A DNA stretch of 64,000 nt from NCBI RefSeq assembly GCF_900104115.1, contig NZ_FNJM01000003.1, positions 124,001 through 188,000 of the forward strand, read 5' to 3'. The stretch is from Clostridium gasigenes. Its GTDB lineage: Bacteria > Bacillota > Clostridia > Clostridiales > Clostridiaceae. The translations under genes and the position numbers were made by a program. The notes below the pieces were generated by a model. The model was given only the letters and a program-made list of their open reading frames with translations. It had not been told where the DNA came from and made no database searches. Below, piece after piece: positions 45,451-55,190 of this stretch. The stretch's first letter is position 1, and every line of letters starts with the position of its first letter.

Positions 45451-47073
45451 TTATTTTGATGTAAGTTCCGTTACTATATCTCTAAATATTGGAGCTCCTG
45501 TATTTCCTCCCCCAAGTTCTCTTCCATCTGGATGATTAGTTCCTATATTTGGTGCTATAACAACAATACTATACTTCTTTTCATCTTTAACAAAATAGCC
45601 TGCAAACCAGCCATGATCAGCTCTATCTTTCCCTGTTGATGTTCCAGTTTTCCCACCAATTTCTACACCCTTGACCTTAGCCTCAAATCCTGACCCTTCC
45701 CAAATTACTTTTCCTAAAGTTTCTTGAGTTATTTTAGCAGTAGTTTGGCTAAACACTCTAACTGGCTCATTTTTGAATTTCTTAACTGGTTTACCATCCT
45801 TATTAAGAATTTCTTCTACTAGTGTTTGCTTCACATATACTCCATCATTTGCAATTGTATTATAAACACCTGCCATTTGAAGTGGTGTAACCATTATTGT
45901 TTGACCTATAGAAATATTATTAATTCCTGCTTCTTTAGGAGGTTTTATTCCTGCAGCTTCATTTCTATTTTCTCCTTGTATATTTAGCACTCTATTAAAT
46001 AATCCCATCTTTTCTGAATATTCCATAATTTTTTCATACCCAGCCAATCCTCCTACTTTTGCAGTAACGTCATTACAAGATATTTTTATTGCATCCTCTA
46101 CAGATAGGTTACCGTGACCATAAGGTTTTCCATCTTTGCTACATATTTGACCCGTACAACCAAATACATCTTGAGTATGTATTAATCCTAAATCTAAAGC
46201 TACTGCTTCTGTAACAACTTTAAAAATAGATCCGGGCTCAAATCCCAGAGCTTCAACACCTATATTAACATTAGCCTGACTATCATCCTTTTGAGCCATA
46301 ACTCTTATTTTACCTGTTTCAGCTTCGGATATTACTACACCTACATTTTTTAAAAAATCATAATCTTTTCTTTTTAAAACTTCTTTAACTTTATTTTGCC
46401 ATTCATTATTAATTGTTAGTTTTAAATTTTTATTTTCATTGTTTGTATCTAAACTGCCATCACTATAAACAGCCTTATCATCCAAATAAAATTTAGATTG
46501 TGGTATTAAATTTTCTCCTAAGTATTTATTTAATTCAGCTTCTAAAGATCCTTCAACTACATCACCATTTTCACCTATTTCAGATAATAAATTACCTATT
46601 TCCCAAGCTTCTTTCCTTTCTATTTTATCGTATACATACGTATATATACCTTTTACATTAGATAATTTATTTACTTTTTCAAAAGTTTCTTTACTAATTT
46701 TGTAATAATGTTTTCCAACTTCATTCATTATTCCGGTGTAATTAAAATCTTTATCTTCAGATTTCATAATAAAATTTAATGCCATTAAATCCTGTAATGT
46801 TTCTTCATAATTATTAAGTTTAAATGGCTCTGTATCTAATACCATTACATATTCCTTATTATACGCGAGCATATTTTCACCATTTGTATCTAAAATATTA
46901 TACTTCATCTGTGCAATATTCTCTGTTTGATGATTTTGCATTCTTCCTACAACCATTTCTGAAGGATGTACTTGTAAAAAATATAACCTTACAGATAGAC
47001 ATAATAATACTACTGCAAATATACCCATTATATACTTTATCCTATTAAATTTCTTTTTTTCTTTTTCAAACAA
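45451..47073 (-). CDS. Class B penicillin-binding protein (transpeptidase)
   Basis: The roughly 541-aa protein has one N-terminal transmembrane helix (IMGIFAVVLLCLSVRLYFL), a PBP dimerisation domain, and a transpeptidase domain with SxxK in PGSIFKVV, SxN in ISCND, and KTGTS. Lack of a transglycosylase domain makes it class B; whether it acts in elongation, division or sporulation is unknown. Start is placed at TTG 47073 (MFEKEKKKF): GGAGG lies 8 nt upstream, whereas the GTG at 47082 touches the GGAGG. The RBS lies within the terminator at 47072. Confidence 0.85.
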   Translation of the reverse strand: MFEKEKKKFNRIKYIMGIFAVVLLCLSVRLYFLQVHPSEMVVGRMQNHQTENIAQMKYNILDTNGENMLAYNKEYVMVLDTEPFKLNNYEETLQDLMALNFIMKSEDKDFNYTGIMNEVGKHYYKISKETFEKVNKLSNVKGIYTYVYDKIERKEAWEIGNLLSEIGENGDVVEGSLEAELNKYLGENLIPQSKFYLDDKAVYSDGSLDTNNENKNLKLTINNEWQNKVKEVLKRKDYDFLKNVGVVISEAETGKIRVMAQKDDSQANVNIGVEALGFEPGSIFKVVTEAVALDLGLIHTQDVFGCTGQICSKDGKPYGHGNLSVEDAIKISCNDVTAKVGGLAGYEKIMEYSEKMGLFNRVLNIQGENRNEAAGIKPPKEAGINNISIGQTIMVTPLQMAGVYNTIANDGVYVKQTLVEEILNKDGKPVKKFKNEPVRVFSQTTAKITQETLGKVIWEGSGFEAKVKGVEIGGKTGTSTGKDRADHGWFAGYFVKDEKKYSIVVIAPNIGTNHPDGRELGGGNTGAPIFRDIVTELTSK

Positions 47074-47120
47074 AAAAAGCACCTCCCTAGGCTTAATTAT
47101 CGCCTATGGAGGTGCTTTTT
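47072..47120. terminator. Terminator after udk containing the RBS of the PBP gene
   Basis: AAAAAGCACCTCCCTAGGC (47074-47092) pairs with GCCTATGGAGGTGCTTTTT (47102-47120): 18 of 19 pairs, loop 9 nt. In minus-strand RNA the 3' arm carries the GGGAGG RBS of the PBP gene, and the following U-run (UUUUUUUG) runs into its start codon. The plus strand also has a T-run. The order on the minus strand is udk, hairpin, PBP gene. Confidence 0.85.
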
Positions 47121-47127
47121 ATTCAAA

Positions 47128-47745
47128 TTATTTTAATATATCTTTAATTTTGCTAGCTAATATATCTATAGCTACTTTATTTTGTCCACCTTCTGGAACT
47201 ATTATATCTGCATGTCTTTTTGTTGGCTCTATAAATTGCATATGCATAGGTCTTACCACTGTAAGGTATTGCTGAATAACTGAATCAACAGTTCTTCCTC
47301 TCTCATCTATATCTCGGACTAACCTTCTAAGTATTCTTATATCTGCATCTGTATCAACATATACTTTTATATCTAAAAGTTTTCTAATTCTCTCATCTTC
47401 TAATACTAATATACCTTCAACTATTATTATTCTTTTTGGATTAACAGTAACAGTTTCTTTTGATCTGTTATGCTTTTCAAAATCATAAATTGGTTTTTCT
47501 ATACCTTCACCTTTAATTAAAGCTTTTAAATGTTCTATCATTAAATCATTATCAAAAGCTCTAGGATGATCATAATTAGTTTTAACTCTTTCTTCAATTG
47601 TTAAATGACTTTGATCTTTATAGTACATATCTTGTTGTATCATAGCAATACATTCATGGGAAAAGCTTGAGTATATTTCATCAGCTATTGTACTCTTACC
47701 CGACCCAGTCCCACCAGCAATTCCGATTAAAACAGCATTATTCAT
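47128..47745 (-). CDS. udk: Uridine kinase
   Basis: The 205-aa kinase has Walker [10 protein letters not shown] (about 11-19), [10 protein letters not shown], the substrate segment [10 protein letters not shown], and [21 protein letters not shown]. It phosphorylates uridine and cytidine for salvage. It is the last gene of the mltG-trmR-trhP-udk run, as in B. subtilis yrrL-yrrM-yrrN/O-udk. The terminator at 47072 follows. Confidence 0.96.
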   Translation of the reverse strand: MNNAVLIGIAGGTGSGKSTIADEIYSSFSHECIAMIQQDMYYKDQSHLTIEERVKTNYDHPRAFDNDLMIEHLKALIKGEGIEKPIYDFEKHNRSKETVTVNPKRIIIVEGILVLEDERIRKLLDIKVYVDTDADIRILRRLVRDIDERGRTVDSVIQQYLTVVRPMHMQFIEPTKRHADIIVPEGGQNKVAIDILASKIKDILK

Positions 47746-47766
47746 TTAAGCTCCTCCTAAGTTATC

Positions 47767-49002
47767 TTATAGCTCCAAACCTTTTTTACATTTAACTAAC
47801 ATATCTTTTTCTTTTAATGGTGTCTCCACTTTAGCCTTAAATATCATGTGTGCTCTATTTGCAACAGTTGCAGGCACTTTCTTTTCAACATCAAACATTT
47901 CTTCAAGTTTAACATTGAAATTTGGTGTATGGGCTCTCAAAACATCTAACTCATCACCATCATAAACCCTATTCTTTTGCAAAATAGTAGCTATTTTAGT
48001 TTCGTCATCATAAGATTGAACCACTCCAACTATTTCGTAATCTCTAACATACGATGAAACATCATATGTTTGTTCTCCACTTTTTCCCATAAAGAACCCT
48101 GTATGATATTTTCTATGGCTTATTCTTGATAAAGTATCTAACCACTCTTCTTTAAATTCATAATTTTCAGGGTCAGCCATGTACGAATCTACAGCTTCTC
48201 TATATGCTTTTACTACTGAAGCTACATAAAATTCGCTTTTCATTCTTCCTTCTATTTTAAATGAATATATCCCGCTTTTCATTAACTCTGGTATATGTTT
48301 TATCATACAAAGATCTTTAGAGTTCATTATATATGTTCCCTTATCATCTTCTACTACTGGATAATATTCTCCTGGCCTTGTTTCCTCAACTAAATAATAC
48401 TTATATCTACAAGCATTTGAACATATCCCCTTATTTGCATCTCTTCCTAACATATAGTTTGAAATTAAACATCTACCTGAATAAGCTATACACATAGATC
48501 CATGTACAAAAGCTTCTAATTCACATTCTTCTGGTAAGTTTTCTTTAATTACGTTAATTTCATTAAATGTTAGTTCTCTAGCTAAAACAATTCTCTTAAT
48601 TCCTTGTTCATGCCAAAATTTTGCAGCTTTCCAGTTTACAGTATTAGCTTGAGTACTTAAATGTATTTCTAAATTCGGAGCCACTTCTTTTGCTGCAACT
48701 ATAATAGCTGGATCTGCTACAATTATAGCATCTATTCCCAGTTCCACTAAAGATAGAATATACTCTTCTACTCCCTTTAAATCAAAATTTCTTGGAAATA
48801 CATTCATTGTTACATAAAGTTTTTTCCCTCTATCGTGACAATACTTAACACCTTCAGCCATTTCATCATTTGTAAAATTATCTGAAAAAGCCCTTAGGTT
48901 TAACTTTCCACCACCTATATATACAGCATCTGCTCCAAAATCAATTGCAATTTTTAATTTCTCTAGACTTCCTGCTGGCGCTAAAATTTCTGGTTTTATC
49001 AT
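47767..49002 (-). CDS. U32 peptidase-like tRNA hydroxylation protein (TrhP/YrrO family)
   Basis: The 411-aa protein is of the U32 family: EILAPAGSLEKLKIAIDFGADAVYIGG at the N-terminus, then EAFVHGSMCIAYSGRCLISNYMLGRDANKGICSNACRY with Fe-S-cluster cysteines. Homologues TrhP1/TrhP2 hydroxylate U34 of tRNA using prephenate; they are not true peptidases. The next gene upstream, trmR, methylates the product, so the pair makes mo5U34. Only one TrhP-type gene is here, where B. subtilis has two. Confidence 0.88.
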   Translation of the reverse strand: MIKPEILAPAGSLEKLKIAIDFGADAVYIGGGKLNLRAFSDNFTNDEMAEGVKYCHDRGKKLYVTMNVFPRNFDLKGVEEYILSLVELGIDAIIVADPAIIVAAKEVAPNLEIHLSTQANTVNWKAAKFWHEQGIKRIVLARELTFNEINVIKENLPEECELEAFVHGSMCIAYSGRCLISNYMLGRDANKGICSNACRYKYYLVEETRPGEYYPVVEDDKGTYIMNSKDLCMIKHIPELMKSGIYSFKIEGRMKSEFYVASVVKAYREAVDSYMADPENYEFKEEWLDTLSRISHRKYHTGFFMGKSGEQTYDVSSYVRDYEIVGVVQSYDDETKIATILQKNRVYDGDELDVLRAHTPNFNVKLEEMFDVEKKVPATVANRAHMIFKAKVETPLKEKDMLVKCKKGLEL

Positions 49003-49008
49003 TTTAAA

Positions 49009-49653
49009 TTACCTCCTTTTAGTCACTGCAATTCCATCCCCCATGGGTATTACAGATGTAATTAAATCTTCATCACTTGATACAAGATCTAAATATGTTT
49101 TCATTCTTTTTACTATAGTTATCTTCCTTCTTTTTACCAATTCTTTTGATGCAACCATTCCCCTAAATAGTACATTATCAGCTATTATAATTCCATCCTT
49201 TTCAAGCAATCTTAAACAATGTGGTAAAAAATGATTGTAATGACCTTTACCAGCATCCATAAAAATTAAATCATAAGGTTCTTCAAGTTCAGCCAATATT
49301 TCTAAGCAATCACCTTGTTTAATTATAATTTTATCTTGTAACCCTAATTTTCCAAGGTTCTCTTTAGCATATTTTATCATATTTTCATCACGTTCAATAG
49401 TAGTAATATGTGGTTTTGTGCCTGCTGCTTCATACATTAACGTAGCAGAATATCCAATAGCTGTACCTAATTCTAAAATTCTCATAGGTTTTTTCATATT
49501 TACCATAAACTCTAAAAATTTTGCGGTTTCCTTTTGAACTATTGGAACTGCATTCTCTTTTGCAAATTCTTCTAATGTTTTAAGGGGACCTTGGCTATCT
49601 GGTATTAATCCTCTTATATATTCTTCCATATAATCATGGGTTATTCCACTCAT
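49009..49653 (-). CDS. trmR: tRNA 5-hydroxyuridine methyltransferase
   Basis: The 214-aa O-methyltransferase has the SAM loop LELGTAIGYSATLMYEA, the acidic EDNMIKYA-type motif (ERDENMIKYAKENLGK), the metal-site DAGKGHYNHF, and ADNVLFRGMV. In B. subtilis TrmR methylates ho5U34 to mo5U34 in tRNA. It is 7 nt upstream of the U32 gene and 14 nt downstream of mltG. Confidence 0.9.
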   Translation of the reverse strand: MSGITHDYMEEYIRGLIPDSQGPLKTLEEFAKENAVPIVQKETAKFLEFMVNMKKPMRILELGTAIGYSATLMYEAAGTKPHITTIERDENMIKYAKENLGKLGLQDKIIIKQGDCLEILAELEEPYDLIFMDAGKGHYNHFLPHCLRLLEKDGIIIADNVLFRGMVASKELVKRRKITIVKRMKTYLDLVSSDEDLITSVIPMGDGIAVTKRR

Positions 49654-49666
49654 ATTCTCCCTCCAT

Positions 49667-50689
49667 CTAAGGTTCGTATCCGAATTCTTCTAATTTATTC
49701 ATAAAATCAACATCATTGTTTGTAAAGTAATGTCTATTGCCCCCATCTTTTGGAAGCACATAGAATAAATAATCTGTTTTTTCAGGCTTTAAAGCTCCTA
49801 AAATAGATGGTATCCCAGGATTTGAAATCGGACCTACTGGTAACCCATCAATTATATATGTATTATAAGGTGATTCAATCTCTAAATTTTCATACGAAAG
49901 ACCTTTTACATGATACCCCATAGCATATATAACTGTGGCATCTATTTTAAGTTTCATATCTATATTAAGTCTGTTATATATAACAGATGCAATTACAGCT
50001 CTTTCCTCATTAACTATTGCTTCTTTTTCAATCATAGATGCAATAGTTATCACCTTTTCAACATCTTCATTTGCAACTTTAATATTTGCTTCTTTTAAAG
50101 TACTTTGCCAAACATCTTCAAATCTTTCTAACATTTTAGATATTATTTCTTCAGGACTTGACTGTTTAGAAAATTTATATGTATCAGGAAATAAAAATCC
50201 TTCTAAATCATATCTCTTTATTTTACTTTGCTTAATATATGACGGAAGTGGATATGCTACTACTGCCTTAATAAATTCATCTTTAGCACACATTCCATTT
50301 ATTTCAAGTTTATTTGCTATTTCATCAATAGTAGAACCTTCCTGAATAGTAATATCAATAACATCAATTGCTAATCCATTATTAAGAGTATTAATTATAT
50401 CCTTAACACTCATATCATTATGTAAATTATATTCACCAGGTTTAACATCTACTACTGTATTTGTAACCTTAATATATGTTTTTATAATTCCTAGGCCATT
50501 AATTTGATTATTTTCTTGCAATTTATTTAATAAACTATAAAAACTGTCTCCAGTTTTTACATTTATAATTATATCTTTATCACTTTTTAAAGGATGTTTT
50601 AGGGATTTGTTAAAAAAAATAAAAGAAACTGTTATCAAAATCACTATAAACATAATAATTACTATTTTCTTATTTTTTAAAATGTTCAT
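49667..50689 (-). CDS. mltG: Endolytic peptidoglycan transglycosylase MltG
   Basis: The 340-aa protein has an N-terminal membrane anchor (KIVIIMFIVILITVSFIFF), a LysM-like region, and the MltG/YceG domain: DLEGFLFPDTYKF, IASMIEKEAI (catalytic Glu in the EKEA segment), and YNTYIIDGLPVGPISNPG. It cuts new glycan strands at the membrane to set chain length. It begins the mltG-trmR-trhP-udk cluster. Confidence 0.94.
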   Translation of the reverse strand: MNILKNKKIVIIMFIVILITVSFIFFNKSLKHPLKSDKDIIINVKTGDSFYSLLNKLQENNQINGLGIIKTYIKVTNTVVDVKPGEYNLHNDMSVKDIINTLNNGLAIDVIDITIQEGSTIDEIANKLEINGMCAKDEFIKAVVAYPLPSYIKQSKIKRYDLEGFLFPDTYKFSKQSSPEEIISKMLERFEDVWQSTLKEANIKVANEDVEKVITIASMIEKEAIVNEERAVIASVIYNRLNIDMKLKIDATVIYAMGYHVKGLSYENLEIESPYNTYIIDGLPVGPISNPGIPSILGALKPEKTDYLFYVLPKDGGNRHYFTNNDVDFMNKLEEFGYEP

Positions 50690-50707
50690 AAAAACCCCCT
50701 GTATATA

Positions 50708-50742
50708 AAAGTAAATAGCCTTATTAATAGGCTATTTACTTT
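50708..50742 (-). terminator. Terminator of typA
   Basis: AAAGTAAATAGCC (50708-50720) pairs perfectly with GGCTATTTACTTT (50730-50742), loop 9 nt, 41 nt beyond the typA stop. Confidence 0.8.
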
Positions 50743-50782
50743 ATTATAATACTTTTTAATTCAATTTTAAAGAATTTTCTTC

Positions 50783-52609
50783 TTATTTTTTACCTTTACT
50801 TGTAAGTCTTCTTCTTTCAGAACTGTCTAAGAATCTTTTTCTCATTCTTACTGTCTTTGGAGTAACTTCTACTAATTCATCGCTATTGATAAATTCTAGT
50901 GATTGCTCTAAAGTCATTATTGTTGGAGGGCTTAATTTCAATGCATCATCTGCACCTGAAGATCTTGTATTTGTAAGCTTTTTAGCTCTACAAATGTTTA
51001 TATCCATATCTTCTGATCTAGCACATTCTCCAACTATCATACCTTGATATACTGGAACTCCAGCTGGTATGAATAATGTTCCTCTTTCTTGAGCGTTATA
51101 TAACCCGTAAGCTATAGCGTCTCCTGTTTCAAATGAAACTATTGAACCTCTACTTCTTTCTGGCATTTCACCCTTATGCTTATCATAACCATGGAATACA
51201 TGGTTCATTATACCATTACCCTTAGTATCTGTCATAAATTCACTTCTGAATCCAATAAGTCCTCTAGCTGGGATAACGAATTCTAATCTAGTATATCCAT
51301 TAACTGCTGAAGTCATATTAACCATTTCACCTTTTCTAGGTCCTAGCTTTTCCATTATAGGTCCCATAAATGCTTCTGGAACATCTATTGTTAAGTACTC
51401 CATAGGCTCTAATTTCTTTCCGTTTTCTATTTTGAAGATAACGTTAGGTTTAGATACTTGAAGTTCAAATCCTTCTCTTCTCATTGTTTCAATAAGAATT
51501 GATAAATGAAGTTCTCCTCTTCCTGAAACTTCGAAACAATCTGGAGTAATTTCATTAACTCTTAAACTTACGTTTATTTCTAATTCCTTAAGTAATCTAT
51601 CTCTTAAATGTCTTGAAGTAACATAAGCTCCTTCTTTACCAGCAAATGGTGAATCATTAACCATAAAGTTCATGTTTAATGTTGGCTCATCAATATCTAT
51701 AAATGGAAGTGCTTCTGGGCTTAATACATCTGCTATAGTTTCACCAATATTAGCATCTATAACTCCACTTATTGCAATTATATCACCAAGTCCAGCTTCT
51801 TCAGCTTCAACTCTGTTTGTTCCAATATATGTAAACACATTAGATACTTTATAAGTTCCTACTGTTCCATCTTTTTTAACTAAAGCTACTTGTTGATTTT
51901 TCTTAACTTTTCCTCTATGAACTTTACCTACTGCAATTTTACCTACATATTCATTTGAATCTAAAGTAGTAACCAACATTTGGAAAGGTCCATCCATGTA
52001 ACCTTCTGGTGCTTTTACATATTTAAGTACAGTTTCAAATAAAGGTAGCATATCAACATTAGTATCTTCTACTTCATATCTAGCATAACCTTCTCTAGCT
52101 GATGCGTAGATTGTTTGGAAATCTAATTGTTCATCTTCTGCACCTAACTCTAAGAATAATTCAAATACTTCGTCAATTACTTCTACTGGTCTAGCATTTG
52201 GCTTATCAATTTTATTTATTACAACTATAGGTTTTAATCCAAGTTCTAAAGCTTTCTTTAAAACAAACTTTGTTTGAGGCATTGGACCTTCATATGAATC
52301 AACTACAAGTAAAACTGAGTCAACCATCTTAAGTACACGTTCAACTTCTCCACCAAAATCAGCATGTCCTGGAGTATCTACTATATTAATTTTTATACCG
52401 TTATATAAAAGTGATGTATTTTTTGAAAGTATTGTAATTCCTCTTTCTTTTTCTAAATCGTTAGAGTCCATTACTCTTTCTTCTACTTTTTCATTTTCTC
52501 TTGCTTTATTAGTTTGTTGTAATAGCGCATCAACCAAAGTAGTCTTACCGTGATCAACGTGGGCTATTATTGCTATATTCCTTATATCATTTCTAGTTAT
52601 TAATTCCAT
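50783..52609 (-). CDS. typA: Translational GTPase TypA/BipA
   Basis: The 608-aa protein has AHVDHGKTTLVDALL, the switch-I segment ERVMDSNDLEKERGITI, DTPGHADFGGEVER and NKIDKPNARP, followed by EF-G-like domains and the C-terminal RKRFLDSSERRRLTSK. It aids ribosome assembly and stress adaptation. Upstream is an unusual tandem direct repeat (52622-52687). Confidence 0.97.
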   Translation of the reverse strand: MELITRNDIRNIAIIAHVDHGKTTLVDALLQQTNKARENEKVEERVMDSNDLEKERGITILSKNTSLLYNGIKINIVDTPGHADFGGEVERVLKMVDSVLLVVDSYEGPMPQTKFVLKKALELGLKPIVVINKIDKPNARPVEVIDEVFELFLELGAEDEQLDFQTIYASAREGYARYEVEDTNVDMLPLFETVLKYVKAPEGYMDGPFQMLVTTLDSNEYVGKIAVGKVHRGKVKKNQQVALVKKDGTVGTYKVSNVFTYIGTNRVEAEEAGLGDIIAISGVIDANIGETIADVLSPEALPFIDIDEPTLNMNFMVNDSPFAGKEGAYVTSRHLRDRLLKELEINVSLRVNEITPDCFEVSGRGELHLSILIETMRREGFELQVSKPNVIFKIENGKKLEPMEYLTIDVPEAFMGPIMEKLGPRKGEMVNMTSAVNGYTRLEFVIPARGLIGFRSEFMTDTKGNGIMNHVFHGYDKHKGEMPERSRGSIVSFETGDAIAYGLYNAQERGTLFIPAGVPVYQGMIVGECARSEDMDINICRAKKLTNTRSSGADDALKLSPPTIMTLEQSLEFINSDELVEVTPKTVRMRKRFLDSSERRRLTSKGKK

Positions 52610-52621
52610 TTATGTGCCTCC

Positions 52622-52687
52622 AATAATTTGTATTTATTATAATGTGAACCTATAATAATTTGTTACTTATCATAATGTAAACCTATA
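52622..52687. repeat. Imperfect tandem direct repeat upstream of typA
   Basis: Two adjacent copies of about 32 nt: the first begins AATAATTTGTATTTATTATA (52622) and the second AATAATTTGTTACTTATCAT (52655); both end GT(G/A)AACCTAT. On the minus strand each contains a SigA -10-like TATAAT or TATGAT, so the promoter may be duplicated. Confidence 0.65.
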
Positions 52688-52705
52688 ACTCATTTTTTCC
52701 AAAAT

Positions 52706-52733
52706 AAAATTGGATACAGTCGTATCCAATTTT
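52706..52733 (-). terminator. Bidirectional terminator between rnjA and typA
   Basis: AAAATTGGATAC (52706-52717) pairs with GTATCCAATTTT (52722-52733), loop AGTC, with T-runs on both sides. It lies 58 nt past the rnjA stop. Confidence 0.85.
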
Positions 52734-52791
52734 TTTTGACTTATTACCTTATTCATTTTAATGTTATTTTTACTACTTGTCAACCTATGTC

Positions 52792-54459
52792 TTATATTTC
52801 CATTATAATCGGCAAAATCATAGGTCTTCTCTTAGTTTTTTCATATAAGAAACTTCTAAGTTCATCTCTTATTCTTGATTTAAGTGTTGCCCAGTCTTTA
52901 ATATTCTTTTCTTCGCAATTTAACAATACTTTTCTTACGACTTCTTTTGCCTCATCCATTAAGCCTTCAGACTCTCTAACATACACAAAACCTCTTGAAA
53001 TTATATCTGGACCTGCAACTACTGAATTATTTTCTCTAGATAAAGTAACAACAACTGTTACTATTCCATCTTGCGATAAATATTTTCTATCTCGAAGTAC
53101 AATATTACCAACATCCCCAACACCAAGACCATCAACAAAGATTTGTCCTGAAATTACTGATCCATTTTTCTTTATTGCGCTTCTATTAGCTTCAATTATG
53201 TCACCATTTTCCATTATAATTAAATTTTCTTTTGGCAACCCTAAAGACATAGCTAGTTCTCCATGTTGCTTTAAGTGTCTGTATTCACCATGAACTGGAA
53301 TGAAATATCTTGGCTTAACTAATGCTTGCATTAACTTAAGCTCTTCTTGACAAGCATGCCCTGATACATGAATATCAGCTAATGATTTATAAATAACTTC
53401 TGCACCTTGTTTAAATAGTTGATTTATAACCTTAGAAACTAATTTTTCATTTCCTGGAATAGGTGTTGCAGAAATAATAACTGTATCACCTTTTACAATG
53501 CTTATTTTTCTATGATCACAAGCTGCCATTCTTGATAATGCTGCCATTGGTTCACCTTGGCTACCAGTAGTAATTATAACTACCTTATCATTTGGATATT
53601 TATTAATTTGATCTATACCAATAAGCATTTCTTCTTCGATCTCTAAATATCCAAGTTCAATAGCAACTTGAACTATATTTTCCATACTTCTCCCAGAAAC
53701 AGCTACTTTTTTACCGTACAGTCTTGATGCTTCTATTATTTGTTGTATTCTATGAATATTAGAAGCAAATGTAGCTACTATTATTCTACCTTCAACCTTT
53801 GCAAAAATACGATTAAAACTTTCTCCTACTACTTTTTCTGACATTGTATATCCCGGTTTTTCAACATTAGTTGAATCTGCAAGCAATGCAAGAACGCCCT
53901 TCTTTCCAAGTTCTGCGAACCTGGCAAAATCAGTTTGTTGTCCATCTATAGGTGTATAATCGATTTTAAAATCTCCTGTATGAAGTACAACTCCTAGTGG
54001 GGTATGAACTGCTATTGCTACTGAGTCTGCAATAGAGTGATTTGTTTTTATAAATTCTACTGAAACAGAATTTAATTTAATAACATCTCTTGGCTTAACT
54101 ATAATAAGTTCTGTTGTACTTAATAGTCCATGCTCTTTAAGCTTCGTTTCTAATATACCAAGAGTTAATCTTGTTCCATAGACAGGTACATTTAATTGTT
54201 TTAAAACATATGGTAATGCACCAATATGATCTTCATGTCCGTGAGTTAAAAATATCCCTGTTACTTTTTCCTTATTGTTTAAAAGATAATTAATATCTGG
54301 GATAACTATATCTATACCAAACATGTCTTCATCTGGGAATTTCAATCCACAATCTATAACAACTATATCATTTTTATACTCTATTGCTGTTATATTTTTT
54401 CCTATTTCGTTAAGTCCACCTAAAGGAATAATCCTAACCTTTGCTTTTTCGTTTTTCAT
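52792..54459 (-). CDS. rnjA: Ribonuclease J (metallo-beta-lactamase RNase)
   Basis: The protein has the HxHxDH zinc motif THGHEDHIGALPYV, a beta-CASP domain (GRSMENIVQVAIELGYL, TTGSQGEPMAALSRMA), and the C-terminal HVSGHACQEELKLMQALVKP and VHGEYRHLKQH. It degrades and matures RNA from 5' ends. Start is set at ATG 54459 (MKNEKAKVRIIPLGG), 11 codons inside the open frame, because AAGGAGGGTAAAT precedes it. Downstream on the minus strand comes typA. Confidence 0.95.
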   Translation of the reverse strand: MKNEKAKVRIIPLGGLNEIGKNITAIEYKNDIVVIDCGLKFPDEDMFGIDIVIPDINYLLNNKEKVTGIFLTHGHEDHIGALPYVLKQLNVPVYGTRLTLGILETKLKEHGLLSTTELIIVKPRDVIKLNSVSVEFIKTNHSIADSVAIAVHTPLGVVLHTGDFKIDYTPIDGQQTDFARFAELGKKGVLALLADSTNVEKPGYTMSEKVVGESFNRIFAKVEGRIIVATFASNIHRIQQIIEASRLYGKKVAVSGRSMENIVQVAIELGYLEIEEEMLIGIDQINKYPNDKVVIITTGSQGEPMAALSRMAACDHRKISIVKGDTVIISATPIPGNEKLVSKVINQLFKQGAEVIYKSLADIHVSGHACQEELKLMQALVKPRYFIPVHGEYRHLKQHGELAMSLGLPKENLIIMENGDIIEANRSAIKKNGSVISGQIFVDGLGVGDVGNIVLRDRKYLSQDGIVTVVVTLSRENNSVVAGPDIISRGFVYVRESEGLMDEAKEVVRKVLLNCEEKNIKDWATLKSRIRDELRSFLYEKTKRRPMILPIIMEI

Positions 54460-54569
54460 ATTTACCCTCCTTTTCATAAAATATATATTCAAAAGTATGT
54501 TACCTATTTTAAAAATGTAAAAAACAGTTAAGTATTTTTACATATCAATAAAGATAATACCTTTATTAC

Positions 54570-55028
54570 TTATTTAGTTTCACTTTGACATTTTTCACAA
54601 AGTCCAAAAAATCTAACACTATGATCTAAAATTTTAAACTCATAAGATTTTTCTATTACTGCTTCAATTTCATCTAACAAATCGTCTTGAACTTCTATAA
54701 CAGCCTTACACTTATTGCATATTAAATGATGATGTCTATGAGTTTCATCTTTATGAACTATTTCATATCTGCTACATCCATCATTTAAATCTAGTTTACA
54801 TATTACACCTAACTCTTCTAATAACAATATAGTTCTATAAACTGTTGCCAAACCAATTTCTGGACAATTCTTTTTAACTTCATCATATATTTCTTCAGCC
54901 GTTAAATGTTCTCCTTCTTTTTCAATAATTGTATCTACTATAGCTCTTCTTTGAGGAGTTAGCTTATAGCCTTTTTGTCTTAAATCTTCTTTTAATACAT
55001 TCATATCAATAGTCATTATTTCTTCCAT
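54570..55028 (-). CDS. Fur family transcriptional regulator
   Basis: The roughly 152-aa regulator has a winged-helix DNA-binding half (KLTPQRRAIVDTIIEKEGEHLTAEEIYDEV), the metal-site run HKDETHRHHHLICNKCKAVIEV, and the C-terminal FGLCEKCQ. Both CxxC pairs for structural zinc are present. It could be Fur, PerR or Zur; the alaS-ireB-ruvX-DUF1292-fur order usually carries the gene annotated fur. Start chosen at ATG 55028 because AGAGGTG lies 7 nt upstream. Confidence 0.9.
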   Translation of the reverse strand: MEEIMTIDMNVLKEDLRQKGYKLTPQRRAIVDTIIEKEGEHLTAEEIYDEVKKNCPEIGLATVYRTILLLEELGVICKLDLNDGCSRYEIVHKDETHRHHHLICNKCKAVIEVQDDLLDEIEAVIEKSYEFKILDHSVRFFGLCEKCQSETK

Positions 55029-55063
55029 AAACAACACCTCTTTCATAAATTCCTTCTTTAGAT

Positions 55064-55190
55064 AGGAACTTTGAAAAATAATGTGCTAGAAACTGTATCT
55101 ATTATTTAAAAAAAATTCCTTTTAATTAAGTTATTTTTTAAAATAACTAATCAAGATACATATCACCGCAACTATTTTTCAATACCTAAT
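55064..55190. repeat. Composite of two dispersed palindromic repeats between fur and DUF1292 gene
   Basis: The first part has GGAACTTTGAAAAATAATGT, ATCTATTATTTAAAAAAAAT and TCCTTTT. The second has TTTAAAATAACTAATCAAGA and ATTTTTCAATACCTAATCTA. They share the AAAATAAC(T) core and A/T arms with other copies, arranged head to tail. Confidence 0.5.

Noticed and set aside
47074..47082. GTG start for the class B PBP gene
   Set aside because: GTG directly touches GGAGG, leaving no spacing; TTG at 47073 has 8 nt.
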